A stretch of 64,000 nucleotides of DNA from Physcomitrium patens (GCF_000002425.4 NC_037256.1:18159982-18223981); one strand, 5' to 3'; positions 23,690 through 34,241 are shown, numbered from the stretch's first letter. The notes: generated by a model not told the origin, from the sequence alone. Numbers and translations are program-made.

Positions 23690-24720
23690 CCATTCTTCAT
23701 TTGATATGTATGTTGGCATTTCTTTGAAAAATTATTAACCTTATGGCCACATTTTCCACAATATTAGCATAGGCCAAGTTTCTTTTGATATTTTTTTTTT
23801 TGCTTAGAAAGAGGTTTGAAGTGAATTGCATCAATTTTCATATCTTTTGCTTCCAAATGCTCATTAGAATTGAGTGATGAAGAAGTTGCAAAATAATTGG
23901 TGTATATATGTGATGTAATTGAAGAATATTTATCTTATCATTGTTGAAATAAATGATTATTGTACTTTATAACTTGAATAATGGCTTCATTGAGTGTTAG
24001 AGGATCTAGCATAGACAAAAATAAGTCCTTAACATCATCTTTTAATCTCCAATGAAATTGGCTCATCAATGCATCTTCTCCTCAATTTATATCACATGAT
24101 AATTATCAAAAATCTAAGGCATATATTAATACAAAATGTGTTCTTTGTCGAAGGCTTTGAATTTTAGTTTTTAAAAAATAAACCTTATCATTTTCATCAA
24201 ATGCTTCTTCAAATGCTACCAAAAATGTTTCAAAATTGTATAATATAGGAGAATTTTTTTCAAATAATGGAGCAAACCAAAATAAAGCTTGACCTGATAA
24301 CAAAGTTCTAACCAAACCAACATGAGATGCTTTAGTGGAATATCGTTGAGATTGAAGCAAGGTGATTAGTCATACTTGGTTTACAAAGCCACTAAATTTT
24401 GAGTGGATGCCATCAAACTTTTCTAGAAGGCTGATCTTTGGTTCTTTTGATGTTATTGTTATCAGATCATTGCCTTGAGTGGATGCACCTCCCATGTTTG
24501 AAGCAAATATAGTCGTTTGAAAATTTGGAATTTCTATTGTGATTTGAAGTGGTAGTTGAGATGCTCCAGCTCCTTGACCATTATGTATGGTCATATATAG
24601 TTTTTCATTCCGTTTCGACAAAGTCACTCTCCTCATTCTCAATGCTTTAAGAGCATTAATAATAGAATCTAACTTGATCTCTTTACGGTCTATCATATTG
24701 ACTTTTCTACTTGCTACCAT
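23690..24720 (-). pseudogene. E5 gag (broken)
   Basis: Starts MVASRKVNMID at 24720. The core LLEKFDGIHSKFSGFVNQV ends at a TAG/frame break near 24370, and the next block, 24106-24360, has ALFWFAPLFEKNSP. A decayed zinc knuckle (YCGKCGHKVNNF) sits near 23740-23790. Confidence 0.75.
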
Positions 24721-24817
24721 AAAAAATTAGAAAAATACACACCTTCAAAGGAAAAAAATCTTATTTAGAGTATAAAAAAATAAATAAAAAAAATCAAAAG
24801 AATAATAATAAAAAAAA

Positions 24818-24922
24818 TATATTAATCTAAGAGAAGATAAATCACAACCTCTAAAATGCTATAGTACTTCCAAGAAGAGGGATAATCCACTCTTTGTCAA
24901 GAAAGACCAAGCTCCTAATATT
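24818..24922 (-). repeat. E5 leader module (single copy, decayed)
   Basis: Minus strand: ATATTAGGAGCTT ... GAGTGGATTATCCC ... CTTAGATTAATAT, the same 105-bp plan as in E1 and H. Confidence 0.55.
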
Positions 24923-24945
24923 ATTTTATGTTAGTTTCAACAAAC

Positions 24946-25407
24946 TATTAGGGACCATATACAAGACAAGGATTCAAGACCAAGAAATGGAGTTCGCTTG
25001 ACATTAGAAAAACAATTGGATACAAGGCAAGAAGGTCCTAACTAGATCACAAGAAGTAAGTTGTCGAGAGCGAGGATCTCTTCAACCTTGACTCCTATAT
25101 ATACTAGGTCCTAAAAAACTTCTTGAAAAGTTTCTATGAAGCTTGGAAATAAAGCAAGCCAAAGATCCTTCTTCGACAACTTCCTAGATCATCCAAAGCC
25201 TCTTAGAACCTTCTAAGATTTCCTATGACCTTCTAAAACTTTCTTAGAATTTATTCAAACTTTTTGGAACCTTCTTAGAATCCACAAGAATCTTTTGGAA
25301 CTTTCTAGAACCTTTTAGAACCTTCTAGAATCTCCTAAAATCTTCTAGAGCCTTCTTAGATTTTATTGAAACTTTTTAGAACCTTCTTCAGTTATATGTC
25401 TATGACA
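24946..25407 (-). repeat. E5 5' LTR
   Basis: Plus-strand ends TATTAGGGACC and CTATGACA. Minus-strand TATATATAGG is followed 32 bases on by GCTCTCGACAA. The inner site at 24933-24943 reads TTGTTGAAACT on the minus strand, a decayed partner for that 11-mer. Confidence 0.85.
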
Positions 25408-25800
25408 CTTATACACTTAACTTGTAAAGACAAGATTGAATGGAATAAAGAAGCAGAAGTATCATTTAAAGCTTTGAAGAAAGTTTTTGCTTCTGCAGCA
25501 ATCTTACATTGTATTCATTTTTCTAAAGCATTTTTTTGGAGATAGATGCATTTGACTTTGCCTTGGATGCAATCTTATTATAAATAGGAGCAGATGACAA
25601 ACTTCATCTAATAGCTTTTTATTCAAAAAAAATTTCAGCAGTTCAAATTAATTATGAGATCCATGACAAGGAACTTCTTGCAATGACATCATTATTTAGA
25701 ATGCGCTTCAAGTCTAGTCACTGTATATATGGATTACAAGAACTTCGAGTATTTCATACTAGAATGTATTTTGAATTATCAATAGGCTCGATGGAGCGTA
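25408..25800 (+). pseudogene. H RNase H segment
   Basis: Resumes exactly where H stopped at 19086. It begins LTCKDKIEWNKEAEVSFKAL and runs to INYEIHDKELLA, aligned with E1 10250-10640. Stops and a deletion break it. It ends at the GCGTA duplication of E3. Confidence 0.75.
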
Positions 25801-26274
25801 TGTCACGGACCAAAAATACAAACAAGAAATCTAAACAAGAAGTTCAAGAAGAAATGACAAGAACTAGATTATCAGATGAGTACAAGAGCAACGCCAAGAG
25901 AATTGAGCTAAAGCTTCAAGAGATGTGTAGTCGAGACTGAAGAACTCTTCAGCCTTGACTCCTATATATACTATTGGCCTATGGTTCTAAGGAAGCGCAT
26001 CAAGAAGCTTCCCAAGAACTATGAAGCTTCTCGAGCAACTATCCAAGAGCTAGGAAGCTTCTCAAGTAACTTCCTAGAATCTACTAGAATATTCTAAGAA
26101 TCTTCTAGAGCCTTCTAAGGGAATCCTTAGGGAATCTTCAAAGAATCTTTAGAGAATCTTTAAAGAATATTCTAAGAGAATATTCAAAGAATCTTCTGGA
26201 AGTTTCTAGAGACTTCTTTCTAGAAGGTTTTAGAAACTTGTCTCTAGAAAGGTCTAAGAACTATGTCCCTAACA
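25801..26274 (-). repeat. E3 3' LTR
   Basis: 474 bp, TGTCACGGACC...CCCTAACA on the plus strand. Confidence 0.95.
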
Positions 26275-26289
26275 TCACCTCCTCCTTTA
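26275..26289 (-). other. E3 polypurine tract
   Basis: Minus-strand AAAGGAGGAGGTGA abuts the LTR start TGTTAGGG. Confidence 0.75.
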
Positions 26290-26324
26290 GCTTCGAGGTT
26301 TCCGAGAAGCAATATTATCGTCAG

Positions 26325-26678
26325 TCAATACCAACACAAGAAAATGAAGATCTGTCGCATAACCTCTGCTATGAACTCCAATTGTTGTTCACGAGGCAAG
26401 TGATTCAATGGTCCTTGAAGCCACCGGTAGTGGCCCACGCCTTCAACTTCAGACCAAGCATGAACCTCCGTGTCTTCATTGTGAAATTGTCCAGCAAACA
26501 CTCCTTCTGGCTGACCATTGTAGGCAGGCTCGACCTCAATTACAATCACCAGCGATCTGTTGCTCGGAATCCTTTGACGTCGTCGTGGTGCAAGCGGTTC
26601 TTCATCTCGCGGTCGTCTTCGTGAGCTAGTTGCTTGAGATGACATGACAAGTGTAGTATCTTGGCTATCCATATTCAA
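26325..26678 (-). CDS. E3 ORF3: intact extra protein of the element, unknown function
   Basis: 117 codons, undamaged while gag and pol have seven stops. It begins MNMDSQDTTL; a second Met two codons on may be the real start. Residues about 20-35 are basic (SRRRPRDEEPLAPRRRQR). The rest is a compact acidic domain with LVIVIEVEPAYNGQPEG and, near the end, GHYRWLQGPLNHLPREQ, followed by a hydrophobic tail (IFIFLCWY). No signal peptide or clear membrane segment. The same protein is recognisable in E1 and E5 at the same place. It lies 36 bp from the purine tract. It could be an accessory protein such as a silencing suppressor or a nucleic-acid binder, but nothing in the sequence decides this. Confidence 0.7.
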   Translation of the reverse strand: MNMDSQDTTLVMSSQATSSRRRPRDEEPLAPRRRQRIPSNRSLVIVIEVEPAYNGQPEGVFAGQFHNEDTEVHAWSEVEGVGHYRWLQGPLNHLPREQQLEFIAEVMRQIFIFLCWY

Positions 26679-26817
26679 AGGCTAAAACAATAAGAACAAA
26701 CTTGGGCTACTAACAAAGTTCTACGCTATCTTGGAGAGAATGACTACATCAACTATGGATTTTGGTGGTGCTCTCTCCTCTTTTCTGTTTTTTGGATGAG
26801 CAAGCTTCAGTAAGAAG

Positions 26818-29800
26818 CTATCGTCGAACCGGCTTGGGTTTCTCAGGATATCGTCGATGAAACTCCTGTACCTTTTGCGGCGCATTCGCGAGATTTTCGG
26901 CTGGCTCCCATGTTCGTTCATTAATATCGTAACCGCTCCAATGCACAAAGTATTCTAATTTATCCCGTCTTTGCCGTGAATCCAGGACCTTTTCCACCTC
27001 GTATTCTTCGTGGTTCTCTATTTCTATGCTAGGTGGTGGACATTGTACTCTTCCAGGAAAAGACGATTCTTGATAAGGCTCCAACAAAGAAACATGAAAG
27101 ACAGGATGTACCTTCATAGTAGCTGGTAACTACAGACGATACGCTACAGGATTGATCTGCTTCTGGATAATAAATGGTCCCAATCTCCGATAGTCCAATT
27201 TGTCACATGGCCGCTTGGTCTTAATATTTCGTCGAAGCAGCCAAACTTTGTCTCCAATCGTGAATTTAGGTGCGTGATTCCGAAATTTATCCGCGGACGC
27301 CTTGTAAGATTCTTGGGCAGTTTGCAATTGAAGCTTCAATGTAGTTTGAAGCTGCAAAAGCTCCTTCACCAATCCTTCAGCTGCCGGATTGTTAATCGTT
27401 GACAAACTCCATAAGTCAAGCTTCGGATGGTATCTATAATTGGAAAAGAATGGCGTTTGTTGAGTTCACGCATGAAGGGTGTTTTTATATGCGAACTCGG
27501 CTAGCGGTAGATATGCGATCCAATCATCTTGTTGATAGTTGATGGTGCAACGTAAATATTGCTCTAAAACTTGATTCACCTGTTCTGTTTGGCCGTCCGT
27601 TTGAGGATGAAATGCCGAAGAAAGCTTGATATCCACCTTCAATATTTCAAAAAGAGATTTCCAAAACTTTGACACAAACTGGGTTCCTCGATCCGATACG
27701 ATATCATCTGGTAGACCATGATATCGATACACATTATCAAGAAAGAGTCTTGCTGTGTCTTCGCTTGACGATGTCTTCTTGCAAGGGACAAAATGTGCCA
27801 TCTTTGTAAGCCGGTCTACGACAACAAAAATGCTGTCAAATAAATTCGATGGTGGTAGATCCGTAATAAAGTCCATGGAAACCGAAGACCATGGTCGACG
27901 CGGAATAGGCAATGGCTGTAGAAGTCCATAAGGCCGATGTCGAGGGTTTTTGGATCTTGAACAAATGTCATAAGATACAACAAAATCTTTCACATCCTTC
28001 CACATTTGAGGCCACCAAAAATCGTGGGAAATAAGTTCCAAGGTCTTATTGAATCCAAAATGTCCCGCAGCTGGAAAGTCATGACGAGATTGAAGAACTC
28101 GAAGTTGTGTTGGCCCTTTTGGGATATACAACCGTTCTTCAAAATATACTAGATCTCCTTCCATCTTGAATTTATCATCACTAGTATGTTGCTTGATATC
28201 AAGGGCTAGAGAATCTTCAATGGTTGCGGCCCGTACTTGGTCGAGGAAGTCAACATCAATTGGTACAATAGCTGCGTTGAGCCAAAATTTCTCTGGCTTC
28301 AACAATGTTGTGCACTATTGATCAAATGCTGCATCTCCAGCCTTTGACGCGAGATATGATCTCCTTGATAATGCATCGAACAACCCTTGTTGCTTCCCAG
28401 GCCGATAAGTAATAACAAAGTCGAACTTGGATAGCGACATACTCCACCGAGCTTCACGCCGATTCAAAACCCGAGCCGACATAAAATACTCTAAATTCTT
28501 GTGATCCGTATATACGGTCACTGGATGTGCAGTTCCTTCGAGAAAGTGGCGCCACTTTTGGAAAGAATCTACTATAGCAAGGAGTTCCTTATCGTGGATC
28601 TCATAGTTGATCTCAGCAGCAGAGAATTTTCGAGAATAGAACGCAACTGGATAGAGCTTCTCATCTACGCCCATCTGTGAAAGTACAGCTCCTAAAGCAA
28701 AATCCGAAGCATCTGTCTCCAAATAAAAGGCCTTTGTAAAGTCCGGATGTACCAAGATTGGAGCTGTAGTAAATACCATCTTCAAATCTTGAAATGCTTT
28801 TTCTGCGATAGGTCTCCATTCGAGCTTGTCCTTACACGTTAATCAAGTGAGGGGGGCAGCAACTTGAGAATAATTCTTGATGAAGATCCGATAGTAGTTA
28901 GCAAATCCAAGAAAACATTATACGTCCCTAACCGTCTTCGGAACTTCCCAAGACATGATTGCTTCCACCTTCTTTGGATCCATCTTCAAGCCTTCCGTAG
29001 TCTCAATGAATCCCAAAAACTCCATCTCAATTTGGTGAAATAAGCACTTCTCCAATTTGGCATAGAGTCCTCGCTCCCGTAGTTTTTTGAGTACCAGACG
29101 AACGTGCTTCTCATGTTCTTCCTCGTTCTTAGAAAATATCAAAATATCATCTAGATAGATGACAACAAAATCGTCTAGATGCTCTCGAAAGATGTCATTC
29201 ATCATGTGTTGAAAGACCGCTGGAGCAAAAGTAAGACCAAATGGTATGACATTGTATTCAAAATGGCCATACCTTGTTCGGAATGCTGTCTTCCATTCAT
29301 CTCCTTCCTTAATTTGCACAAGGTTGTAAGCTCCCCTTAAGTCAATCTTTGTAAAGATCCTTGCACGCCCAAGTTGTTCTAGAAGACCAGAGATGAAAGG
29401 CAGTGGGTAGCGATTCTTTTTTGTCACCTTGTTGAGACCTCGATAGTCCACGCACATCCGTAGTGAGCCATCCTTCTTCTTCACAAATAAGATTGGTGCC
29501 CCAACTGGCGACTTCGAATGACGGATGAAGTTCTTGGCTAGATTCTCATCAATGTACTTCCGCAACTCAGTCAACTCCGTCTGCGACAAATTGTAGATTG
29601 GTCCAAAAGGTGGTTGTACTCCTTCTTGTAATTCAATGGCACAGTCATAGGGTCGATGCTCTGGCAGCATATCAGCATTCTTCTTTTCAAAGACATCTTT
29701 GAATTCTTCATACTGCTTTAGAATAACCAAAGTCGGAGTTGCATCTTCTCGAGTCGGAGTTGCGAAGATGACAAGAGGTGTATTTTGCTTGGCTTCCTTC

Positions 29801-30378
29801 ATGAAAGCCCTTGCACCTATAAACAAGGATATGTTTCTAGACATTGTCTTGGCAGATTCCACCTTCAAGGAGTTTGTTAGAAATGTCACTTTCCGCAACT
29901 TCCAATCTATCAATGGATTATATCTATCAAGCCAAGATAGTCCCAAAATGATAGGACATGAAGGGGTCTTGATAACATTAAACACAATATTGCTCTCATG
30001 GTTTTCAAGACGTACCTTCAATGGTTTAGTTTCATGGATAACATTGCCCGAAGACAATGGTCGTCCATCTATGACTTCTACATGGACAGGCTTAAGTTTC
30101 TTTACAAGAGAAATATTGTGAAGCTTGGCAAACTCTTCATCTATAAAGCAAGCGGATGCACCCGAGTCTAATAAAGCATCGACTTGTAGTTTTTGAATAC
30201 CCAGATGTAAAGGTACCATAAAACAATCTGAAAGTTGAGCTGAGAGAAAGGGACCTTGATTAATTTTGGATGTTGAGATGTCTAGCCGCACGGTCCCTAT
30301 TGTGGCTGGGCGTCCTTGTTTTCTTGCATGCTTGTACTCATGAGTCTTGTTGTTTGAGGCTTCTGTTTCTTCCGACAA
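26818..30378 (-). pseudogene. E3 pol: protease, RT, RNase H, integrase, chromodomain (broken by stops)
   Basis: The N-terminal 486 codons (28918-30378) are open. The protease has ALLDSGASACFIDEEF and the RT has [19 protein letters not shown] and YLDDILIFS, so both active sites are kept. RNase H follows at 28315-28785 (LETDASDFALGAVLSQ, YTDHKNLEYF). Integrase at 27466-28305 has the H-H pair (RHDF, AGHF), a finger with one Cys lost (SYDICSRSK), and D, D and E in MDFITDLP, SDRGTQF and the QTDGQTEQ region. The C-terminal part is at 27130-27405. The chromodomain at 26818-27117 reads YEVEKVLDSRQRRDKLEYF then VHWSGYDINERTWEPAENL. Stops lie at 28918, near 28850, 28315, 27466 and 27130. Confidence 0.9.
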
Positions 30379-31346
30379 TCTACAGCTTTATGGCCCGCTT
30401 CTCCACAATATAAACACAAGTTTTGTTCAAACCGTCGCTTCCTTTCCTCAGCTATGAGGGGTTTGAAACGTATCGCATCAATTTGCATGGGTTCAGGATC
30501 TGTGGAGTGATTCTCTGGACCTTTTGAAAATGTAGCAAATGCTCCATCATTTCTCCAGCCTGATCGTCTTTCTTGTCGTAATTCAAAGAGGCGGTTGTTA
30601 CAAATAATTGCCTGAGATATAAGTTCTTCTAAAGTATCCGCCTTAGGCATGGTGATCAATAAGTTCTTGACATCATCTCTCAGTCCATATCGAAATCGTG
30701 TCATGAACGCCTTATCATTCCAATCAAGATCACATGTAAGCTGTTGAAATTCTGCAGCATAGATTGCAGCAGAACGTGATCCTTATCGCAGATTTTGCAT
30801 CTTTCTTTTAGCCACTCTTTCTCGATCGCTATCTCCAAACGTAGCAGTAAGTCTCTCTATGAAAGCCTCTAGGTCGTACAATATTGGAGAATCCTTCTCC
30901 AATAGTGGAGCAAACCAAGAGCGAGCATTTCCTGATAGAAGAGTACCTATGAAAGTAACCTGGGTAAATCCATTCGGATAACGAGAAGGGTATAGGCGTA
31001 GGTAAAGCTGTACTTGTTGCACAAAACCTCGGAAGTTGGCTCTTGTTCCGTCAAACTTGTCTGGCATACTCGCTTTTGGTTCTTTCGTACTAATCCTTGA
31101 AGTATCCATAGGGGTCGTATGTGACACATGTCTTGCTTCTCTCAGTCGAATAATCTCTTGTTGTAGGCTATGAATTTTGCATCTAGCTTCTTCGGTCACT
31201 AGATCAATTTGAGGTTCTTTACTTGGATTGCGAAGAAATGCAATCTCCTTTCATACACTATTCATAAGAGCTTGAAGATCTGCATGAGTTGCCACTCTAT
31301 TGTCTACTTGTGGAGATGCACTGTCTATGACCTGGTCTACTTCCAT
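30297..31346 (-). pseudogene. E3 gag (two in-frame stops)
   Basis: A single frame from ATG 31346 (MEVDQVIDSA) to TAG 30297. Order: a helical N-terminal part (KIHSLQQEIIRLREARH), the gag core (PDKFDGTRANFRGFVQQVQ, NARSWFAPLLEKDSP), then a CCHC knuckle [14 protein letters not shown] near 30375-30420. Stops are TGA at 31251-31253 and TAA at 30783-30785. The last 82 bases overlap pol in the frame one base back, so expression of pol would need a -1 shift. Confidence 0.85.
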
Positions 31347-31467
31347 ATTTAGAGAATAGATGGATTAAAATTTTGAGAGAAGAAGAAATTGTTAAGTCTC
31401 TTGGAAAAAATTGTAGCACTACCTGTCACTAAAACCTACTCGGAAAAAAGAAAAAAAACACTAAACG

Positions 31468-31838
31468 ATTTCAGTTTTAGAGGAGGGTAATGCGCAACCT
31501 CTAAAAATGCCTCAATGCTTTCGAGAAGAGGGGTAATCCGCACTCTATCAAGAAGGCAAAGCTCTGAAATCAATGTTAACAGTCTTTTTTACTAGCTATG
31601 CTAAACAAAAAGAAGGAATTAATATCAGTCCAAGAGAGGGTAATCCGCAATCCTTAGAACGTTCAAGTATCTCCAAGGAAAGGGGTAGTCCACTCTCTGC
31701 CTCAAAGAACTAAGCTCTGATATTGTGATTGAGAAAATATCAGTTTAGAGGAAGGTAATCCGCAACCCCTAAAGCGCTAGAATACCTTCAAGAAGAGGGG
31801 TAATCCGCTCTCAAACAAGAAGGATTCAGCTCTGATAT
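31468..31838 (-). repeat. E3 leader: three tandem ~103-bp modules
   Basis: Modules lie at 31737-31838, 31622-31723 and 31468-31570. On the minus strand each starts ATATCAGAGCT (ATTTCAGAGCT in the last) and ends ACTGATATT (ACTGAAAT), so each is closed by an inverted pair. Each holds two GGATTACCC-type motifs: a GAGTGGATTACCCCT-like one about 20 bases in, and a TTGCGGATTACCC-like one near the end. Spacers between modules vary. Confidence 0.8.
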
Positions 31839-31850
31839 TAAGATAAAGGT

Positions 31851-31861
31851 AGTCTTGACAA
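31851..31861 (-). other. E3 self-primer binding site
   Basis: Minus-strand TTGTCAAGACT, two bases inside the LTR, pairs with AGTCTCGACAA of the 5' LTR (31991-32001) at 10 of 11 positions. Confidence 0.65.
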
Positions 31862-31863
31862 TT

Positions 31864-32337
31864 TGTCACGGACCAAAAATACCAACAAGAAATCTAAACA
31901 AGAAGTTCAAGAAGAAATGACAAGAACTAGATTATCAGATGAGTACAAGAGCAACGCCAAGAGAATTGAGCTAGAGCTTCAAGAAATGTGTTGTCGAGAC
32001 TGAAGAACTCTTCAGCCTCGACTCCTATATATACTACTGGCCTATGGTTCTAAGGAAGCGCATCAAGAAGCTTCCCAAGAACTATGAAGCTTCTCGAGCA
32101 ACTATCCAAGAGCTAGGAAGCTTCTCAAGTAACTTCCTAGAATCTACTAGAATATTCTAAGAATCTTCTAGAGCCTTCTAAGGGAATCTTTAGGGAATCT
32201 TCAAAGAATCTTTAGAGAATCTTTAAAGAATATTCTAAGAGAATATTCAAGGAATCTTCTGGAAGTTTCTAGAGACTTCTTTCTAGAAGGTTCTAGAAAC
32301 TTGTATCTAGAAAGGTCTAAGGACTATGTCCCTAACA
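31864..32337 (-). repeat. E3 5' LTR with promoter
   Basis: 474 bp. Minus-strand TATA box AGTATATATAGG at 32024-32035. An almost perfect hairpin occupies 31993-32022. The predicted transcript 5' end AGTCTCGACAA starts 32 bases after the TATA start. Confidence 0.9.
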
Positions 32338-32799
32338 GCGTATCTTAGTCAAGATTTGAAGGAATATGCCTTATTGGCCAAAAAAACAACAAGGTTATTT
32401 TGATGCCATTTCTAAATGTTCTTATCTTATATTAAAAGAAAAAAAAATATCTTTTGACCAACAAAAGATAATTTTATTGAAGCTAGAACAATTTCATCTC
32501 CGAGCAATGAAATCAACATTGACTATTGATTTGCTTTTTTTTCAAGCAAATCCAAGTAAGTATTTCATGAGATCTTCTTGTTCATGATATTAAAAATACT
32601 TCTTTTAAGTCTCAAGATATTTCCAAGTTTAATTTTTAAAAAAATCTACTCTATTTTGAAAGATGCTTACATGTTCCAAAAGGAGAAGCACGATTACATA
32701 CTCTTAAAGCTTATCAAAATTTCCTTGCAATATGATATTTTGGATATAATAAGACTTTAGAGCTTATATCTAGAGATTTTTGGTGGCCTCAAATATGTA
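32338..32799 (+). pseudogene. H RNase H end and integrase start
   Basis: Resumes H after E3. MPYWPKKQQGYFDAISKCSYL corresponds to E1 10690-10740. It is followed by the integrase N-terminal zone to FWWPQI near 32790. Several stops. Confidence 0.7.
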
Positions 32800-33137
32800 T
32801 TGAAGAAATACAACAAGGAAGATACAAGTAAGTAGAAATCAGCAAGGTTGTATATAAGAGAAGTATAGAATGAGATACCTCATACTTCCAACATCCTTTA
32901 CTTATAGGTGGTGGTTACTAACCAACAAGACAACTTCTGTTCTTTTGATATTCCATCCATTTCTACTTCATCCAACTAAACCGTAGGTTCTTTCTTAACC
33001 TAGCTACTACCTAAACCTCAACCGCCACCTTAGTTACTTCTCTTCACCCTTTTTCTGTTCTTTTACCATTAGCAACTTATCTAAGATAATACTTACTTAC
33101 TTTATCATACCTATGATAATACTTATTTATTTTAACA
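32800..33137. repeat. Solo LTR, 338 bp, copia-like
   Basis: Bounded by the exact duplication ATGTA (32795-32799 and 33138-33142) inside H integrase. It starts TTGAAGAAATAC and ends TTTAACA. A related stretch with the same start and ACTATTAACA end lies at 42580-42828 next to the copia remnant, so both may be LTRs of that copia family. Confidence 0.7.
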
Positions 33138-33607
33138 ATGTAAAAGGCTGTTAAAGAATTTTTTCAAACATGTGATGTTTTTTCAAGATCAAAAATTCCT
33201 CATTATCAACTTTATAGACTCTTATAACCATTACCTATACCAAAATAACCATGGTCTTCTCTCTTTATGGATTTTATCATGGATCTTCCAATTTCAAGTT
33301 CATATGATTCTATATTCGTGATTGCAGATCATTTAACCAATATAGTATATTTTATACCATGTACAAAATCTATTACATGTGAAGAAACAACTAAACTCTT
33401 CTTTGACAACATCTATCGTTATCATGGATTATTAAGAGATATTATATCAGATAAAGGAACACAATTTTTATCAAAATTTTAGAGAATTCTTTTCAAGATA
33501 TTGAAGGTGGATATAAAACTATTTTTGGCTTTCCACCTTCAAACTGATGGACAAACACAATGGATAAATTAAATTTTAAAGCAATATTTGAGGTGTACCA
33601 TCAATTT
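33138..33607 (+). pseudogene. H integrase core (broken)
   Basis: MDFIMDLPISSSYDSIFVI at 33267 and SDKGTQFLSKF near 33450 match the E1 integrase core. Ends at CAATT, where a minus-strand LTR begins. Confidence 0.75.
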
Positions 33608-34241
33608 GTCAAGGACAAGAATATATACTATCTAACTAGGAGCTATGTTAACAATATCTTGAAAAGAATATCTTGAAAAGAATTCTCTACAATTTTGATA
33701 TCTATAAAAATAAATAAACAAGTGAGACTTCTCTCAAAGAAATATGAAAAAATAGAAATAATTTAATATGTATATTAAAAAAGAAACTGGAATGGCTATT
33801 GCCAAAAGACAAGAAAACTAGAGACCCTTGAAATTAGACTGGAAGTAAGAAAGGAATTGACAAGAATGAAGAAGGCTTCACTCTTGTCTCTATATATACT
33901 ATCTAATAAGGGACTTTGTGGCAATGTTCTATAGGACCTCCAATATGTGTTGACTTTGTAGGACAGATGCCTTTACTTACAAGGCAAGTTTTTCTACGTG
34001 TGTGCCACATAGTTAGCTTGGTCTTTAAGCTAACAACATGTGTGGCACATGGCCAACTTCTTAACCACGTTTCTAATCCAAAAAGTCAATTAAAGATATC
34101 TATAAAGTCAAGGCAGCATCTATGAAGCTTCTGTAAAGCTTCCATAGCAAATATTTTAGAATTAACTTATTTTTACTTACTTTTACTTACTTCTACCTAT
34201 TTATACATGTAATTATTGGCTTACATGCATATGTCTGTGAT
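33608..34241 (-). repeat. E4 left LTR (E1/H type)
   Basis: Starts TGTCAAGGACAAG, the reverse complement of the E1 LTR end, and ends ATGTCTGTGATA. A small duplication (AATATCTTGAAAAG) lies near its start. Confidence 0.8.

Larger units (their letters stand above)
19087..25407 (-). mobile_element. E5: complete but decayed chromovirus-type element, inverted
   Basis: LTRs at 19087-19528 (442 bp) and 24946-25407 (462 bp) differ at very roughly one base in eight where I aligned them. CTTAT is duplicated at 19082-19086 and 25408-25412. The minus-strand order is leader, gag, protease, RT, RNase H, integrase, chromodomain, ORF3 remnant, purine tract. The LTR belongs to the same subfamily as E3, with runs rich in TTCTAGAA-like motifs. 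Clearly older than E3. Confidence 0.9.
25801..32337 (-). mobile_element. E3: youngest full-length chromovirus-type element, inverted
   Basis: The 474-bp LTRs (25801-26274, 31864-32337) differ at 11 positions by my count, about 2.3 percent. GCGTA is duplicated at 25796-25800 and 32338-32342. It inserted into RNase H of H. The coding content is gag, a gag/pol overlap in a -1 relation, protease, RT, RNase H, integrase, chromodomain and ORF3. At least seven in-frame stops interrupt gag and pol. Each stands where a single C to T change in a CAA, CAG or CGA codon would explain it. Otherwise the frames are long and well preserved. Confidence 0.95.
6810..33607 (+). mobile_element. H: decayed Ty3/gypsy chromovirus-type element, host of the nested insertions
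   Basis: This is the oldest layer of the block. Its plus-strand pieces, in order, are: 5' LTR 6810-7006 and 14196-14589, leader 14590-14793, gag 14794-15370, protease/RT 17690-19086, RNase H 25408-25800, RNase H to integrase 32338-32799 and integrase 33138-33607. Each gap is another element, and in four cases (E1, E5, E3, solo LTR) matching 5-bp target duplications close the gap exactly. The integrase ends abruptly at 33607 where a minus-strand LTR starts. No certain 3' LTR is seen; a scrap at 43785-43930 could be part of one. All frames carry many stops and indels. Confidence 0.85.

Noticed and set aside
26325..26678. E3 ORF3 as an envelope gene
   Set aside because: No signal peptide, membrane anchor, cysteine pattern or cleavage site; only the position resembles an envelope gene.
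29699..30121. 140-codon plus-strand frame inside E3
   Set aside because: It is antisense to the clearly real protease/RT frame and has no domain of its own.
31825..31840. TATCAGAGC near the E3 5' LTR as a normal initiator-tRNA primer site
   Set aside because: It lacks the leading TGG, lies about 24 bases from the LTR, and is repeated at the border of each leader module. The site two bases from the LTR fits better.
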